A stretch of 64,000 nt of DNA, taken from NCBI RefSeq assembly GCF_009865135.1, contig NZ_WWGH01000002.1, forward strand, positions 1,426,001-1,490,000, in the 5' to 3' direction. The position numbers and the translations under genes were made by a program. The stretch comes from Streptomyces sp. SID8374. GTDB lineage: Bacteria > Actinomycetota > Actinomycetes > Streptomycetales > Streptomycetaceae. The notes below the pieces were generated by a model, which worked only from the letters and a program-made list of their open reading frames with translations, ran no database searches and had not been told where the DNA came from. Below, in pieces: positions 35,214-43,582 of the stretch. Numbering within the stretch: the stretch's first letter is position 1; each line of letters begins with the position of its first letter.

Positions 35214-36703
35214 GCGCCGGTACGGGAACCTTCCTGGCGGGTGGCGTCCATGGGCCGGCACATCTGCGCGCCCTGACCGGCGTCGTCCTGGACACCCTGG
35301 AGACCGCGGCCCGGGCCCGGGGCGGGCCGCTCCCCGCCGGAGGGCCGGAGGCCGTGGCCCGGCGGACCACCGCCCTGGCCGCCCCGGTGCTGCCCGAGGA
35401 GGGCGTCGGGGCCGAGGCCGCGCTCGCGGATCTGGTGCGGGCTGTCGCCGAGGGGGCCGCCGATCCGGCCGATCCGGCCTGCGTGGCCCATCTGCACTGC
35501 CCGCCGCTGGCCGTGGCAGCGGCGGCGGAGCTGGCGGGGGCAGCCCTCAATCCGTCGATGGACTCCTGGGACCAGGCGCCCGCCGCCGGGGTGATCGAGG
35601 AGCTGACCACCGCCGCGCTGGCCCGGCTCATCCACCCGGACGCCCCCGCACCCGACGCCCTCATCACCAGCGGCGGCACCGAGTCCAACCTGGTCGCCCT
35701 GCTCCTGGCCCGCGAACGAGCGGCGCCCGGCCCCCTGCGCGTGGTGACCGGGGCCAACGCCCACCACAGCGTGCACCGGGCCGCCTGGATGCTCGGCCTC
35801 CCCGCCCCGGCAGTCGTCGCCTGCCACGACGGCCGCATCGACCCCGACGCCCTCGACCGCACCCTGGCCGGGCTCGGCGGCGGACCGGTCCTCGTCGTCG
35901 CCACCGCCGGGACCACCGACGAGGGGCGCATCGACCCGCTCCCCGAGATCGCCCGGATTGCGGAACGGTACGGAGCCGAGCTCCACGTCGACGCGGCCTA
36001 CGGCGGGCCCCTGCTGTTCAGCGAGCGCCTGGCACCCCGTCTCGCGGGCCTCGACCGCGCCGTCTCCGTAACGTTCGACCTGCACAAGCTCGGCTGGCAG
36101 CCGGTCGCCGCCGGAGTGCTGTCCGTCGCGGACACCGCCCTGCTCGCACCGCTGTCCCTGCGCACCGACTACCTCAACGCCGACGACGACACCGAGGCCG
36201 GGCTCCCCGACCTGCTCTGCCGCTCGGTCCGTACGACCCGGCGCCCCGACGCACTGAAGATCGCGGTCACCTTCCGGGCGCTGGGACGCCGGGGACTGAG
36301 CGAACTGGTGGAGCACTGCGTACGTACGGCGGAGGAGTTCGGCCGGTCCGTCGACGCACGGCCCGCCCTGCGCCGTCGGCCGGGCGGGATCGGGATCAGC
36401 ACCGTGCTGTTCCGGCCGGTGGTGGCTGACGCGTTGGAACCGGAGGCCGGGGACGCCGTCGTCGCCGAGGTCCGCCGCACGCTCCTCATGGACGGCCGGG
36501 CCGTGCTCGGGCGGGCGGTGGCCGAGGACGGCGACGGGCGGCGCAGGCTCTGGCTCAAGGCCACCCTGCTCCACCCGGCCGCCGCGAACGCCGAACTGCT
36601 GCCGCTCCTCGACCTGGTGACGGAGGCGGCGGAGCGGGCGGCGGCCGAAGGCGGCGGCACCGGAGATACCGACGCCCCGGCGGCGGAAAGGCTGTCGCCA
36701 TGA
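35210..36703 (+). CDS. PLP-dependent amino acid decarboxylase (siderophore type)
   Basis: 497 residues, group II decarboxylase. The PLP Lys is in TFDLHKLGWQPV; other family blocks are NPSMDSWDQAPAAGVIEE, LITSGGTESNLVALLLARE, VVTGANAHHSVHRAAWMLG and LHVDAAYGGPLL. Related enzymes are DesA lysine decarboxylase and diaminobutyrate decarboxylase. The following N-hydroxylase and the iron box indicate supply of a diamine such as cadaverine for a hydroxamate siderophore. The N-terminus differs from typical DesA, so it may be a paralogue. No DesC or DesD homologue follows. Confidence 0.82.
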   Translation: MSAGTGTFLAGGVHGPAHLRALTGVVLDTLETAARARGGPLPAGGPEAVARRTTALAAPVLPEEGVGAEAALADLVRAVAEGAADPADPACVAHLHCPPLAVAAAAELAGAALNPSMDSWDQAPAAGVIEELTTAALARLIHPDAPAPDALITSGGTESNLVALLLARERAAPGPLRVVTGANAHHSVHRAAWMLGLPAPAVVACHDGRIDPDALDRTLAGLGGGPVLVVATAGTTDEGRIDPLPEIARIAERYGAELHVDAAYGGPLLFSERLAPRLAGLDRAVSVTFDLHKLGWQPVAAGVLSVADTALLAPLSLRTDYLNADDDTEAGLPDLLCRSVRTTRRPDALKIAVTFRALGRRGLSELVEHCVRTAEEFGRSVDARPALRRRPGGIGISTVLFRPVVADALEPEAGDAVVAEVRRTLLMDGRAVLGRAVAEDGDGRRRLWLKATLLHPAAANAELLPLLDLVTEAAERAAAEGGGTGDTDAPAAERLSP

Positions 36704-36740
36704 CGTTGCCGACGCGCACGAATCCTGTTGGAGGAACCCG

Positions 36741-38126
36741 ATGACGCCCGCACCGCGAACCCCGCCCCTCGATCTGCTGGGGGTGGGCGCAGGGCCCTTC
36801 AACCTCTCGCTCGCCGCACTCGCCGACGGCGTACCCGGCCTGCGCACCGCCTTCCACGAACAGCGCACCGCCTTCCACTGGCACCCCGGGCTGCTCATCG
36901 AGGGGGCGACGCTCCAAGTCCCCTTCCTGGCCGACCTGGTGAGCCTGGTGGAGCCGACCAGCCCTTGGTGCTACCTCAATTACCTCAAGACGCGGCGCAG
37001 GCTCTTCCCGTTCTACTTCGCCGAGCGCTTCCACATCCACCGCTCCGAGTTCGACAACTACCTGCGCTGGGTGTCCACCGAACTGCCCTCCACCCACTTC
37101 GGCCACCGTGTCGACGCGATCGCCTGGGACGCGGAGGAGAGCGCGTTCGCCGTCGACTTCACCCGGCTCGGCCCGGACGGCGAGAGTCTCGGGAGCGGGC
37201 TCACCCACACCCGTAACCTTGCTCTCGGCGTCGGCACCGCGCCCCACATCCCCGAGCCGCTACGGGCCCTCGCGGCCGACCCCGTACCCCTCGTCCTGCA
37301 CTCCGCCGACTACCTCGCCCAGCGGGACCGGCTCCTCGCCGCCCGGCACGTCACCGTCGTCGGCTCGGGGCAGTCGGGCGCCGAAGTCCTCCTGGATCTG
37401 CTGCGGTTGCGGCCCGAAGGCGCGGAGGGGCTCACCTGGCTCGCCCGTACCCCGGCCTTCGCACCCATGGAGTACAGCAAGATCGGGCTGGAGCAGTTCA
37501 CCCCGGACTACACGCGCTACTTCCACGGCCTGCCGCAGGCCACCCGGGACCGGCTGCTGCCCAGCCAGTGGCAGCTCTACAAGGGGGTCAGTGGAGACAC
37601 CCTCGGGGACATCCACGACGAGCTGTACCGTCGCAGCCTCGGCGGCGACTGGCCCGACGTCACCCTGACCCCCGGCATCGAGGTCACCGGCGCCACTGTG
37701 ACGGACGGCGGCCGCATCGAACTGACCGTGGAGCACGGCCAGCAGGAGGCCAGAGGCAGGCTGACCACGGACGCGGTGGTCCTCGCCACCGGGTACCGGG
37801 AGCGCCCCGTCGACACGCTGCTCGCCGCTCTGGACCCGTACATCGTCCGCGACGACGCCGGGCGGCCCCAGGTCGACGAGGCCCAACGGCTCGTCCTCGC
37901 CCCGGAGATCGAGGGTGCCGTCTTCGTGCAGAACGCGGAGCGGCACACGCACGGGGTCGGCGCCCCGGACCTGGGCCTGGCCGCGTGGCGTTCGGCCGTC
38001 ATCATCAACGCGCTGACGGGCAAGGAGACTTACCCGCTGCCGGACCGGACGGCTTTCACCACGTTCGGACTTGGCGCGGAGGACCGTGGTGGGGTGCCGG
38101 GGCGGATAGCCGAAGAGCGGCGGTGA
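36741..38126 (+). CDS. Lysine/ornithine/diamine N-monooxygenase
   Basis: 461 residues from ATG 36741, with TTGGAGGAACC upstream. Flavin N-hydroxylase of the SidA/IucD/DesB family: LLGVGAGPFNLSLAAL (FAD site), LQVPFLADLVSLVEPTSPWCYLNYLK, VTVVGSGQSGAEVLLDLL (NADPH site) and VVLATGYRERP. It N-hydroxylates an amine with O2 and NADPH, giving the hydroxamate precursor. With the decarboxylase 37 bp upstream it would make N-hydroxycadaverine or similar. It converges on etfA across a shared hairpin. Confidence 0.9.
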   Translation: MTPAPRTPPLDLLGVGAGPFNLSLAALADGVPGLRTAFHEQRTAFHWHPGLLIEGATLQVPFLADLVSLVEPTSPWCYLNYLKTRRRLFPFYFAERFHIHRSEFDNYLRWVSTELPSTHFGHRVDAIAWDAEESAFAVDFTRLGPDGESLGSGLTHTRNLALGVGTAPHIPEPLRALAADPVPLVLHSADYLAQRDRLLAARHVTVVGSGQSGAEVLLDLLRLRPEGAEGLTWLARTPAFAPMEYSKIGLEQFTPDYTRYFHGLPQATRDRLLPSQWQLYKGVSGDTLGDIHDELYRRSLGGDWPDVTLTPGIEVTGATVTDGGRIELTVEHGQQEARGRLTTDAVVLATGYRERPVDTLLAALDPYIVRDDAGRPQVDEAQRLVLAPEIEGAVFVQNAERHTHGVGAPDLGLAAWRSAVIINALTGKETYPLPDRTAFTTFGLGAEDRGGVPGRIAEERR

Positions 38127-38133
38127 TACGGCG

Positions 38134-38168
38134 CTGGGCCGCGCGGTGGGGTGCACCGTGCGGCCCAG
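38134..38168. terminator. Bidirectional terminator between N-hydroxylase and etfA
   Basis: CTGGGCCGCGCGGTG (38134-38148) pairs with CACCGTGCGGCCCAG (38154-38168) with one mismatch, in the gap between convergent genes. Confidence 0.6.
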
Positions 38169-38192
38169 GGCGGGTGTTGGTGAGGGTGTGTG

Positions 38193-39155
38193 TCAGCCCT
38201 TGCGGGTGTTGATCTCTTCGGTGAGCTGGGGGACGACGGTGAAGAGGTCGCCGACGACGCCGTAGTCGACGAGGTCGAAGATCGGGGCCTCGGCGTCCTT
38301 GTTGATCGCGACGATGGTCTTGGAGGTCTGCATCCCGGCCCGGTGCTGGATCGCCCCGGAGATACCGGAGGCGATGTAGAGCTGGGGGGAGACGGACTTG
38401 CCGGTCTGGCCGACCTGGGATGTGTGCGGGTACCAGCCCGCGTCCACCGCAGCACGCGAGGCACCCACCGCAGCACCCAGGGAGTCGGCCAGCGCCTCGA
38501 TGAGGGGGAAGTTCTCCGCCCCGTTGACCCCACGGCCACCCGAGACCACGATCGCGGCCTCGGTCAGCTCCGGACGCCCCGTCGACTCACGCGGGGTCCG
38601 CGCGGTCACCTTCGTACCCGTGGCACCCGCACTGAACGACACCGACAGCGCCTCGACCGCACCCGCGGCCGCAACGGGCTCGACGGGGGCGGAGTTGGGC
38701 TTGACGGTGATGACGGGGACGCCCTTGGAGACACGGGACTTGGTGGTGTACGAGGCGGCGAACGCGGCCTGCGTGGCGACCGGGCCCTGGTCGCCGGCCT
38801 CCAGGTCGGTGGCGTCGGTGATGATGCCCGACCCGATGCGCAGCGCGAGGCGGGCGGCGATCTCCTTGCCCTCGGCCGAGGACACCACCAGCACCGCCAC
38901 CGGGGACACCGCGTCGAACGCCGCCTGCAAAGCGTCCACCTTCGGCACCACGAGGTAGTCGGCGAACTCCGGGGCGTCGGCGGTCAGGACCTTCACCGCA
39001 CCGTGCTCACCCAGCACGGACGCGGCGGCCTCCGCACCAGCCCCCAGGGCGAGGGCGACCGGGTCACCGATACGGCGGGCCAGCGTCAGCAGCTCCAGGG
39101 TGGGCTTGCGGACCGCACCGTCCACGTGATCGACCAGAACAAGAACTTCAGCCAT
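38193..39155 (-). CDS. etfA: Electron transfer flavoprotein alpha subunit
   Basis: 320 residues. ETF-alpha hallmarks are the C-terminal FAD domain: VVSGGRGVNGAENFPLIEALADSLGAAVGASRAAVDAGWYPHTSQVGQTGKSVSPQLYIASGISGAIQHRAGMQTSKTIVAINKD (seen at about residues 205-295). With EtfB it passes electrons from acyl-CoA dehydrogenases to the respiratory chain, which suits the isobutyryl-CoA dehydrogenase in this window. It lies 60 bp downstream of etfB in one operon. Confidence 0.95.
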   Translation of the reverse strand: MAEVLVLVDHVDGAVRKPTLELLTLARRIGDPVALALGAGAEAAASVLGEHGAVKVLTADAPEFADYLVVPKVDALQAAFDAVSPVAVLVVSSAEGKEIAARLALRIGSGIITDATDLEAGDQGPVATQAAFAASYTTKSRVSKGVPVITVKPNSAPVEPVAAAGAVEALSVSFSAGATGTKVTARTPRESTGRPELTEAAIVVSGGRGVNGAENFPLIEALADSLGAAVGASRAAVDAGWYPHTSQVGQTGKSVSPQLYIASGISGAIQHRAGMQTSKTIVAINKDAEAPIFDLVDYGVVGDLFTVVPQLTEEINTRKG

Positions 39156-39215
39156 GACAACGCACTCCAGACGAGAAGAGGAAGAGAAGAGAAGGGGTGG
39201 GCCGAGCGTGCGGGC

Positions 39216-40001
39216 CTAGATGAACTTCTGGCCCGCGAGGAACTCGGCGAGCTGCTTGCCGCCCTCGCCCTCGTCCTTCACGATCGTGCCCGCCGTACGC
39301 GCCGGCCGCTCGGTCGCCGAGTCCACGGCCGTCCACGCACCCGCCAGGCCGACCTCGTCCGCCTCCAGACCCAGATCATCCAGATCCAGCGACTGAACCG
39401 GCTTCTTCTTCGCCGCCATGATCCCCTTGAACGAGGGGTAACGCGCCTCACCGGACTGGTCGGTCACCGACACCACCGCCGGCAGCGACGCCTCAAGCCG
39501 CTCCGAGGCCGTGTCACCGTCACGGCGCCCGGTCACCACACCGCCGTTCACCGCGACCTCGGACAGGAGGGTGACCTGGGGGACGCCCAGACGCTCGGCC
39601 AGCAGGGCCGGCAGGACACCCATGACACCGTCGGTGGAGGCCATCCCGCAGATCACCAGGTCGTAACCGGTCTTCTCGACCGCCTTCGCCAGCACCAGCG
39701 AGGTCCCGATCACATCGGTGCCGTGCAGATCGTCGTCCTCGACGTGAACAGCCTTGTCCGCACCCATCGACAACGCCTTGCGCAACGCGTCCTTGGCATC
39801 CTCGGGACCCACCGTCACCACGGTGATCTCCGCATCGTCCGCCGCATCCGCGATCTGCAACGCCTGCTCGACCGCGTACTCGTCCAGCTCCGACAGCAGA
39901 CCGTCGACATCCTCACGGTCCAGCGTCAGGTCATCGGCGAAATGCCGGTCACCGGTCGCGTCGGGCACGTACTTCACACAGACAACGATCCTCAAGCTCA
40001 C
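39216..40001 (-). CDS. etfB: Electron transfer flavoprotein beta subunit
   Basis: 261 residues from GTG 40001. ETF-beta pattern: IVVCVKYVPDATGDRHFADDLTLDR, DEYAVEQALQIADAADDAEITVVTVGPEDAKDALRKALSMGADKAVHV and DLVICGMASTDGVMGVLPALLAERLGVPQVTLLSEV. It binds AMP and pairs with EtfA. The region upstream carries two copies of a TetR-type palindrome shared with the divergent tetR-like gene. Confidence 0.95.
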   Translation of the reverse strand: MSLRIVVCVKYVPDATGDRHFADDLTLDREDVDGLLSELDEYAVEQALQIADAADDAEITVVTVGPEDAKDALRKALSMGADKAVHVEDDDLHGTDVIGTSLVLAKAVEKTGYDLVICGMASTDGVMGVLPALLAERLGVPQVTLLSEVAVNGGVVTGRRDGDTASERLEASLPAVVSVTDQSGEARYPSFKGIMAAKKKPVQSLDLDDLGLEADEVGLAGAWTAVDSATERPARTAGTIVKDEGEGGKQLAEFLAGQKFI

Positions 40002-40086
40002 GCCGGCTCTCCTGCCTACCTGGGTGTGGTCCCCTGCCGATCGGGCCCGGTCCCACCTGGGTGTGGTTTTCTAAGGGTGACCTTAT

Positions 40087-40121
40087 GGTACTCAGTACCC
40101 TCTGTAAAGGTACCCAGTGCC
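40087..40121. promoter_or_regulatory. Paired TetR-type operators between etfB and the regulator gene
   Basis: GGTACTCAGTACC (40087-40099) is a perfect 13-base palindrome. GGTACCCAGTGCC (40109-40121) is a near copy starting 22 bp later. Both sit in the divergent gap, about 86 bp from etfB and 33 bp from the regulator start. Confidence 0.65.
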
Positions 40122-40153
40122 AAAACCCCCCTTCCGGTGCTACGTTTCGCCGC

Positions 40154-40942
40154 ATGAGCGAGGCACGTGGACCCGAGAAGAAGGCACCCATGCGGGAGGT
40201 GCTCGCCCAGGCGGCCTTCCAGCTCTTCCTGGAACGGGGCTTCGAGCGGACGACGGTGGACGACATCGTGGCGCGGGCCGGAGTGGGGCGGCGTTCCTTT
40301 TTCCGGTACTTCCCCTCCAAGGAGGACGTGGTCTTCCCGGACCATGAGCGGTGTCTCGCGGAGATGACGGAGTTCCTCGCCGCCGTGGACGACGGTGATC
40401 CGGTGGGGGCGGTCTGCGACGCGGCGCGGATCGTGCTGCGGATGTACGCGGCCGACCCCGAGTTCTCCGTGCAGCGCTACCGGCTCACCCGGGAGGTGCC
40501 CGGATTGCGGACGTACGAACTCTCCGTGGTGCGCCGCTACGAACAGACGCTCGCCGGTCATCTCCGGGCCCGCTTCGGGTCGGACGGGGACGGGGAGCTG
40601 CGGGCCGAGGTGATCGCCGCCTCCGTGGTCGCCGCGCACAACAACGGGCTGCGGCTGTGGCTGCGTTCGGGTGGTGCGGGGGATCCCGAGGCGGCCGTGG
40701 ACCACGCCCTCGATCTGGTGCGGGACGTGTGGGAGCGGCCCGCCGGGCCTTCGCCCGCGCTGGAGAAACGGACGGAGGGGCAGGCGGAGAAACGGGCGGA
40801 GGAACAGCTGGCGGAACAGGGGGCGGCCGGCGGCGTCACCACCGGCTCCGGCGACAACGAGGTCATCGTCATGGTGGCCGCCAAAGGGACCCCCATGTGG
40901 CGCGTCGTGCAGCAGATCGAGGCGGCCGTCGGCGAGAGCTGA
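40154..40942 (+). CDS. TetR-family regulator
   Basis: 262 residues from ATG 40154. Helix-turn-helix at residues 14-62: LAQAAFQLFLERGFERTTVDDIVARAGVGRRSFFRYFPSKEDVVFPDHE, which is close to MftR-type and acyl-CoA-responsive TetR regulators. The ligand domain is about 130 residues. The C-terminus is extended by about 60 residues, mostly Glu/Ala/Gly-rich, ending MVAAKGTPMWRVVQQIEAAVGES. It probably represses itself, etfBA and the zinc-ribbon gene through the GGyACTCAGTrCC boxes. The ligand is unknown; an acyl-CoA is a reasonable guess from its target etf. Confidence 0.85.
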   Translation: MSEARGPEKKAPMREVLAQAAFQLFLERGFERTTVDDIVARAGVGRRSFFRYFPSKEDVVFPDHERCLAEMTEFLAAVDDGDPVGAVCDAARIVLRMYAADPEFSVQRYRLTREVPGLRTYELSVVRRYEQTLAGHLRARFGSDGDGELRAEVIAASVVAAHNNGLRLWLRSGGAGDPEAAVDHALDLVRDVWERPAGPSPALEKRTEGQAEKRAEEQLAEQGAAGGVTTGSGDNEVIVMVAAKGTPMWRVVQQIEAAVGES

Positions 40943-40996
40943 GCGGTACCGGCGGCGGGACCGGGCCGCGGTTACGGCAAGAGCTCGGTAATAATC

Positions 40997-41032
40997 GGCA
41001 CTCAGTGCCTTTACTCTCCGGCACTCAGTGCC
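40997..41032. promoter_or_regulatory. Paired GGCACTCAGTGCC operators before the zinc-ribbon gene
   Basis: Two identical perfect palindromes GGCACTCAGTGCC (40997-41009 and 41020-41032), start to start 23 bp, lie 65-100 bp before the next start codon. They match the boxes at 40087-40121 at 12 of 13 positions or better in the arms, so the same TetR protein is the likely binder. Confidence 0.7.
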
Positions 41033-41096
41033 ATATGGTGCGGACGCGCCGTCAGCCAGGTGCGGCGCGTCCGAGTCGAGCGCAGGGGGTCGATCC

Positions 41097-41477
41097 GTGT
41101 CTCAGGCAGGAATGGGCACCGTCCAGAAGGCGCACGAGGAGTGCGGCCTCTCCTACAACCGCTGCCGTTGGTGCGGCACCGCCTCCTTCCGGCGGCTGCT
41201 GTGCCCGGTGTGCGCGTCCAGCGAACTGGAGCCGGAACGTACCACCGGCCACGGCGTGGTCGTACGGACCGCCGTGGTCCACCGCTACACCGAGGCGGCG
41301 CGCAACGAATCCCTGGTCCGCTTCCCCGAGGGCTTCGTCTTCCGCTGCCAGGTCGTCGGTGCCGCACCGCAGATGGTGACGGTCGGCGCCCGCGTGAAGC
41401 CCCTCGCGGGGGAGGAGCCGGACTCGGGTGCCGTGGTCCTGGAGCTCTGCGAGCCGCCGGCGCAGCGGGACTGGTGA
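41097..41477 (+). CDS. Zinc-ribbon OB-fold protein (DUF35 type)
   Basis: 126 residues from GTG 41097. A rubredoxin-like zinc ribbon (CRWCG...CPVC) at residues 22-42 is followed by an OB-fold domain (GHGVVVRTAVVHRYTEAARNESLVRFPEGFVFRCQVV, VTVGARVKPL). DUF35 proteins normally pair with thiolase/HMG-synthase-like partners and supply a CoA-ester binding clamp. No thiolase partner is adjacent, so it may act with one encoded elsewhere. It has its own double operator. Confidence 0.75.
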   Translation: MSQAGMGTVQKAHEECGLSYNRCRWCGTASFRRLLCPVCASSELEPERTTGHGVVVRTAVVHRYTEAARNESLVRFPEGFVFRCQVVGAAPQMVTVGARVKPLAGEEPDSGAVVLELCEPPAQRDW

Positions 41478-41544
41478 CGCCCGCACATGTCGGCTGTACG
41501 ACGGGACCACGGGCCGGGGCGCGGGCGTCACGCGTGCGTCCCGG

Positions 41545-42240
41545 TCAGCCGATCCGCTTGAGCAGCTCCTCGGCCAGCGGTGTGGAGGACGCGGGGTTCT
41601 GACCGGTCACCAGGTTCCGGTCGGTGATCACGAACGGTGCCCAGGGCTCGCCCTCCTGGAAGTCCGCGCCGAGCGCCACCAGCCGGTCCTGGAGCAGCCA
41701 CTTGGCCTTCTCCGCCAGGCCGGCCTGGGTCTCCTCGGCGTTGGTGAAGCCGGTCAGCCGGTACCCGGCGAACGCGTTGGTGCCGTCCGGCCCCGTGGCG
41801 GCCAGCAGCGCCGCCGGGGCGTGGCAGACGACGCCGAGCGGCTTGCCCGAGGCCAGGGTCTCGGTGAGCAGCCGCCCGGAGACCGGGTCCACCGCGAGGT
41901 CCTCCATCGGGCCGTGGCCGCCCGGGTAGAAGACGGCGTCGTACGCGTTCAGGTCCACGTCCTCCAGCGCGACGGGCCGCCGCAGCTCCTCGAAGGCCTC
42001 CAGCCCCGCCGCCACCTTGTCGGCGCCCTCCTGGCCGCCGTTGACGTCGGGGGCCAGGCTGCCGCGGTCCACGGTCGGGACGACGCCGCCCGGGGTGGCG
42101 ACGACCACCTCGTGACCGGCGCCGGTGAACACCTGGTACGGGGCCACGGCCTCCTCGGCCCAGAAGCCCGTCGGGTGGGCCGTGCCGTCCGCGAGGGTCC
42201 AGTGGTCCGCGCCGGTCACCACGAAAAGGATCTTTGCCAT
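41545..42240 (-). CDS. DJ-1/PfpI superfamily protein, Hsp31-like
   Basis: 231 residues from ATG 42240, chosen because GGAG lies nine bases upstream; an in-frame ATG nine bases earlier abuts the ribosome site. The nucleophile elbow is GVVCHAPAALL with Cys-His, and the assisting Glu is in FWAEEAVAPYQVF. YDAVFYPGGHGPMEDL is typical of class I glutamine-amidotransferase-like Hsp31/glyoxalase III proteins. It probably detoxifies methylglyoxal-type aldehydes or acts as a stress chaperone. It is monocistronic. Confidence 0.85.
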   Translation of the reverse strand: MAKILFVVTGADHWTLADGTAHPTGFWAEEAVAPYQVFTGAGHEVVVATPGGVVPTVDRGSLAPDVNGGQEGADKVAAGLEAFEELRRPVALEDVDLNAYDAVFYPGGHGPMEDLAVDPVSGRLLTETLASGKPLGVVCHAPAALLAATGPDGTNAFAGYRLTGFTNAEETQAGLAEKAKWLLQDRLVALGADFQEGEPWAPFVITDRNLVTGQNPASSTPLAEELLKRIG

Positions 42241-42420
42241 GTCGTACATCTCCGTTGGTCGGGGTGGCTGACCAGGCCGACGGTAGGCCCGGTCCGGCCA
42301 GGAGCCGCGTCCCGCCGACGCGCGCCGGAAAGAGGCTTCCGACGGGTCGGCGGCGATCGGCCGTCCGGCGGATCGCCTGCCCCCGGCAGCCCGTCCGAAC
42401 CATCCGGAGCGTGGCGTGGC

Positions 42421-43506
42421 TCAGTCCCGGGGCCCCGCCCCCGCCGCGCGGGCCATCAGCGCCTCCGCGTTGCCCGAGAGCCAGGCGGTGGTCACATCGG
42501 CGGGCAGCGGGAGCGCGGTCAGCTCGTCGGCCAGCGAGCCGGTCGGGGCCGGGTTGACCCAGGTCGAGGTGCCGAACAGGACCCGGTCACGGGCCATCCC
42601 CCGGGCGTGGTGGAGCAGCGGCTCCCAGCCCGATCCGGGCTTGTCCATGTGCCGGGGCCGGTGCGAGGAGAACTCCAGGAAGACCCCCGGATGCCGGGCC
42701 GCGGTGAGCAGCATCTCCTGCACATCGGGCCAGCCCGCGTGCCCGGCGACGAGGAGCAGCTCCCGGTGGCGGCCCGCCAGCGTCTCGACCGTACGCCAGC
42801 TGCCCAGGCCGCTCGGGTGGCTGCGGGCGAAGTGGTGGCCGGTGTGCAGCCAGACCGGCAGCCGCGCCCCGGCCGCCGCGTCCCAGACCGGGGCGAACCG
42901 CGGATCGGCCGGGTCGGTACCGTCCAGGAAGGGGATCACGCACAGCCCGGTCGCGCCCGCCGCCAGTGAACGTTCCAGCTCGCCCAGAGCGGCGGCGGGG
43001 TCGCGCAGCGAGAGCCCGGCCCAGACGTGGACCCGGTCGCGTACGTCCCGGACCGTCTCCAGCAGCCAGTCGTTGACGGTACGGCCGTCCGGCAGCCGCT
43101 CCTGCGAGCCCATGGCGAACTCGCCCGTCACGCCCTGACGTTGCCGGTCGGCGAGATGGGCGGCCAGGTCGAAGGGCGGCCGGCCGGGCGGCAGGAGCAC
43201 ATCGACCGCGTCCTGCCAGCGCGCGGCCAGCGCGTCGCGGTACGCGGTGTGCGCGGCGCCGAAGTACCGGCAGAACGAGGCGGAGAAGACGTCCAGGTAC
43301 TCGGGGGCGTTCTCGCCGAGCCGGTGCAGGTACACCCGCCAGCCCGCGTCGTCGTACACCAGCGAGCAGGCGTCGACGACCGGCGGCCGGACGCGGACAC
43401 CAGGGACCGCGTCCGCGTCTGTGTCGGCGTCCGCGTCCGGCACGGCGGTGCTCGCCGCCGACGTTCCGTTGCTGAGGGCAGGGCCGGACGACACGTTCAC
43501 GGTCAC
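42421..43506 (-). CDS. Amidohydrolase family 2 (TIM-barrel) protein
   Basis: 361 residues from GTG 43506. After a low-complexity start (DADADTDADA) the barrel is seen: VVDACSLVYDD, GLSLRDPAAALGELERSLAAGATGLCVIPFLDGTDPADPRFAPVWDAAAGARLPVWLHTGHH (metal His), LLLVAGHAGWPDVQEMLLTAARHPGVFLEFS and DRVLFGTSTWVNP near the catalytic Asp position (GTS in place of GSD). The first metal HxH is not evident (DACSL), so activity may be altered. The substrate is unknown. Confidence 0.7.
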   Translation of the reverse strand: MTVNVSSGPALSNGTSAASTAVPDADADTDADAVPGVRVRPPVVDACSLVYDDAGWRVYLHRLGENAPEYLDVFSASFCRYFGAAHTAYRDALAARWQDAVDVLLPPGRPPFDLAAHLADRQRQGVTGEFAMGSQERLPDGRTVNDWLLETVRDVRDRVHVWAGLSLRDPAAALGELERSLAAGATGLCVIPFLDGTDPADPRFAPVWDAAAGARLPVWLHTGHHFARSHPSGLGSWRTVETLAGRHRELLLVAGHAGWPDVQEMLLTAARHPGVFLEFSSHRPRHMDKPGSGWEPLLHHARGMARDRVLFGTSTWVNPAPTGSLADELTALPLPADVTTAWLSGNAEALMARAAGAGPRD

Positions 43507-43515
43507 TCCGTCGGA

Positions 43516-43547
43516 AGTCGTAAGTCGAAGTCGGGAGTCGGGAGTCG
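43516..43547. repeat. Short tandem repeat of AGTCG
   Basis: Five AGTCG units at 43516, 43523, 43529, 43536 and 43543 (about 7-bp period) lie just upstream of the amidohydrolase start on the minus strand. This may be a slipped-strand repeat or a cluster of binding half-sites. Confidence 0.4.
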
Positions 43548-43582
43548 AGGTTGGAGAGGGGGAGGGGGAAGCCGCAGGTGGG

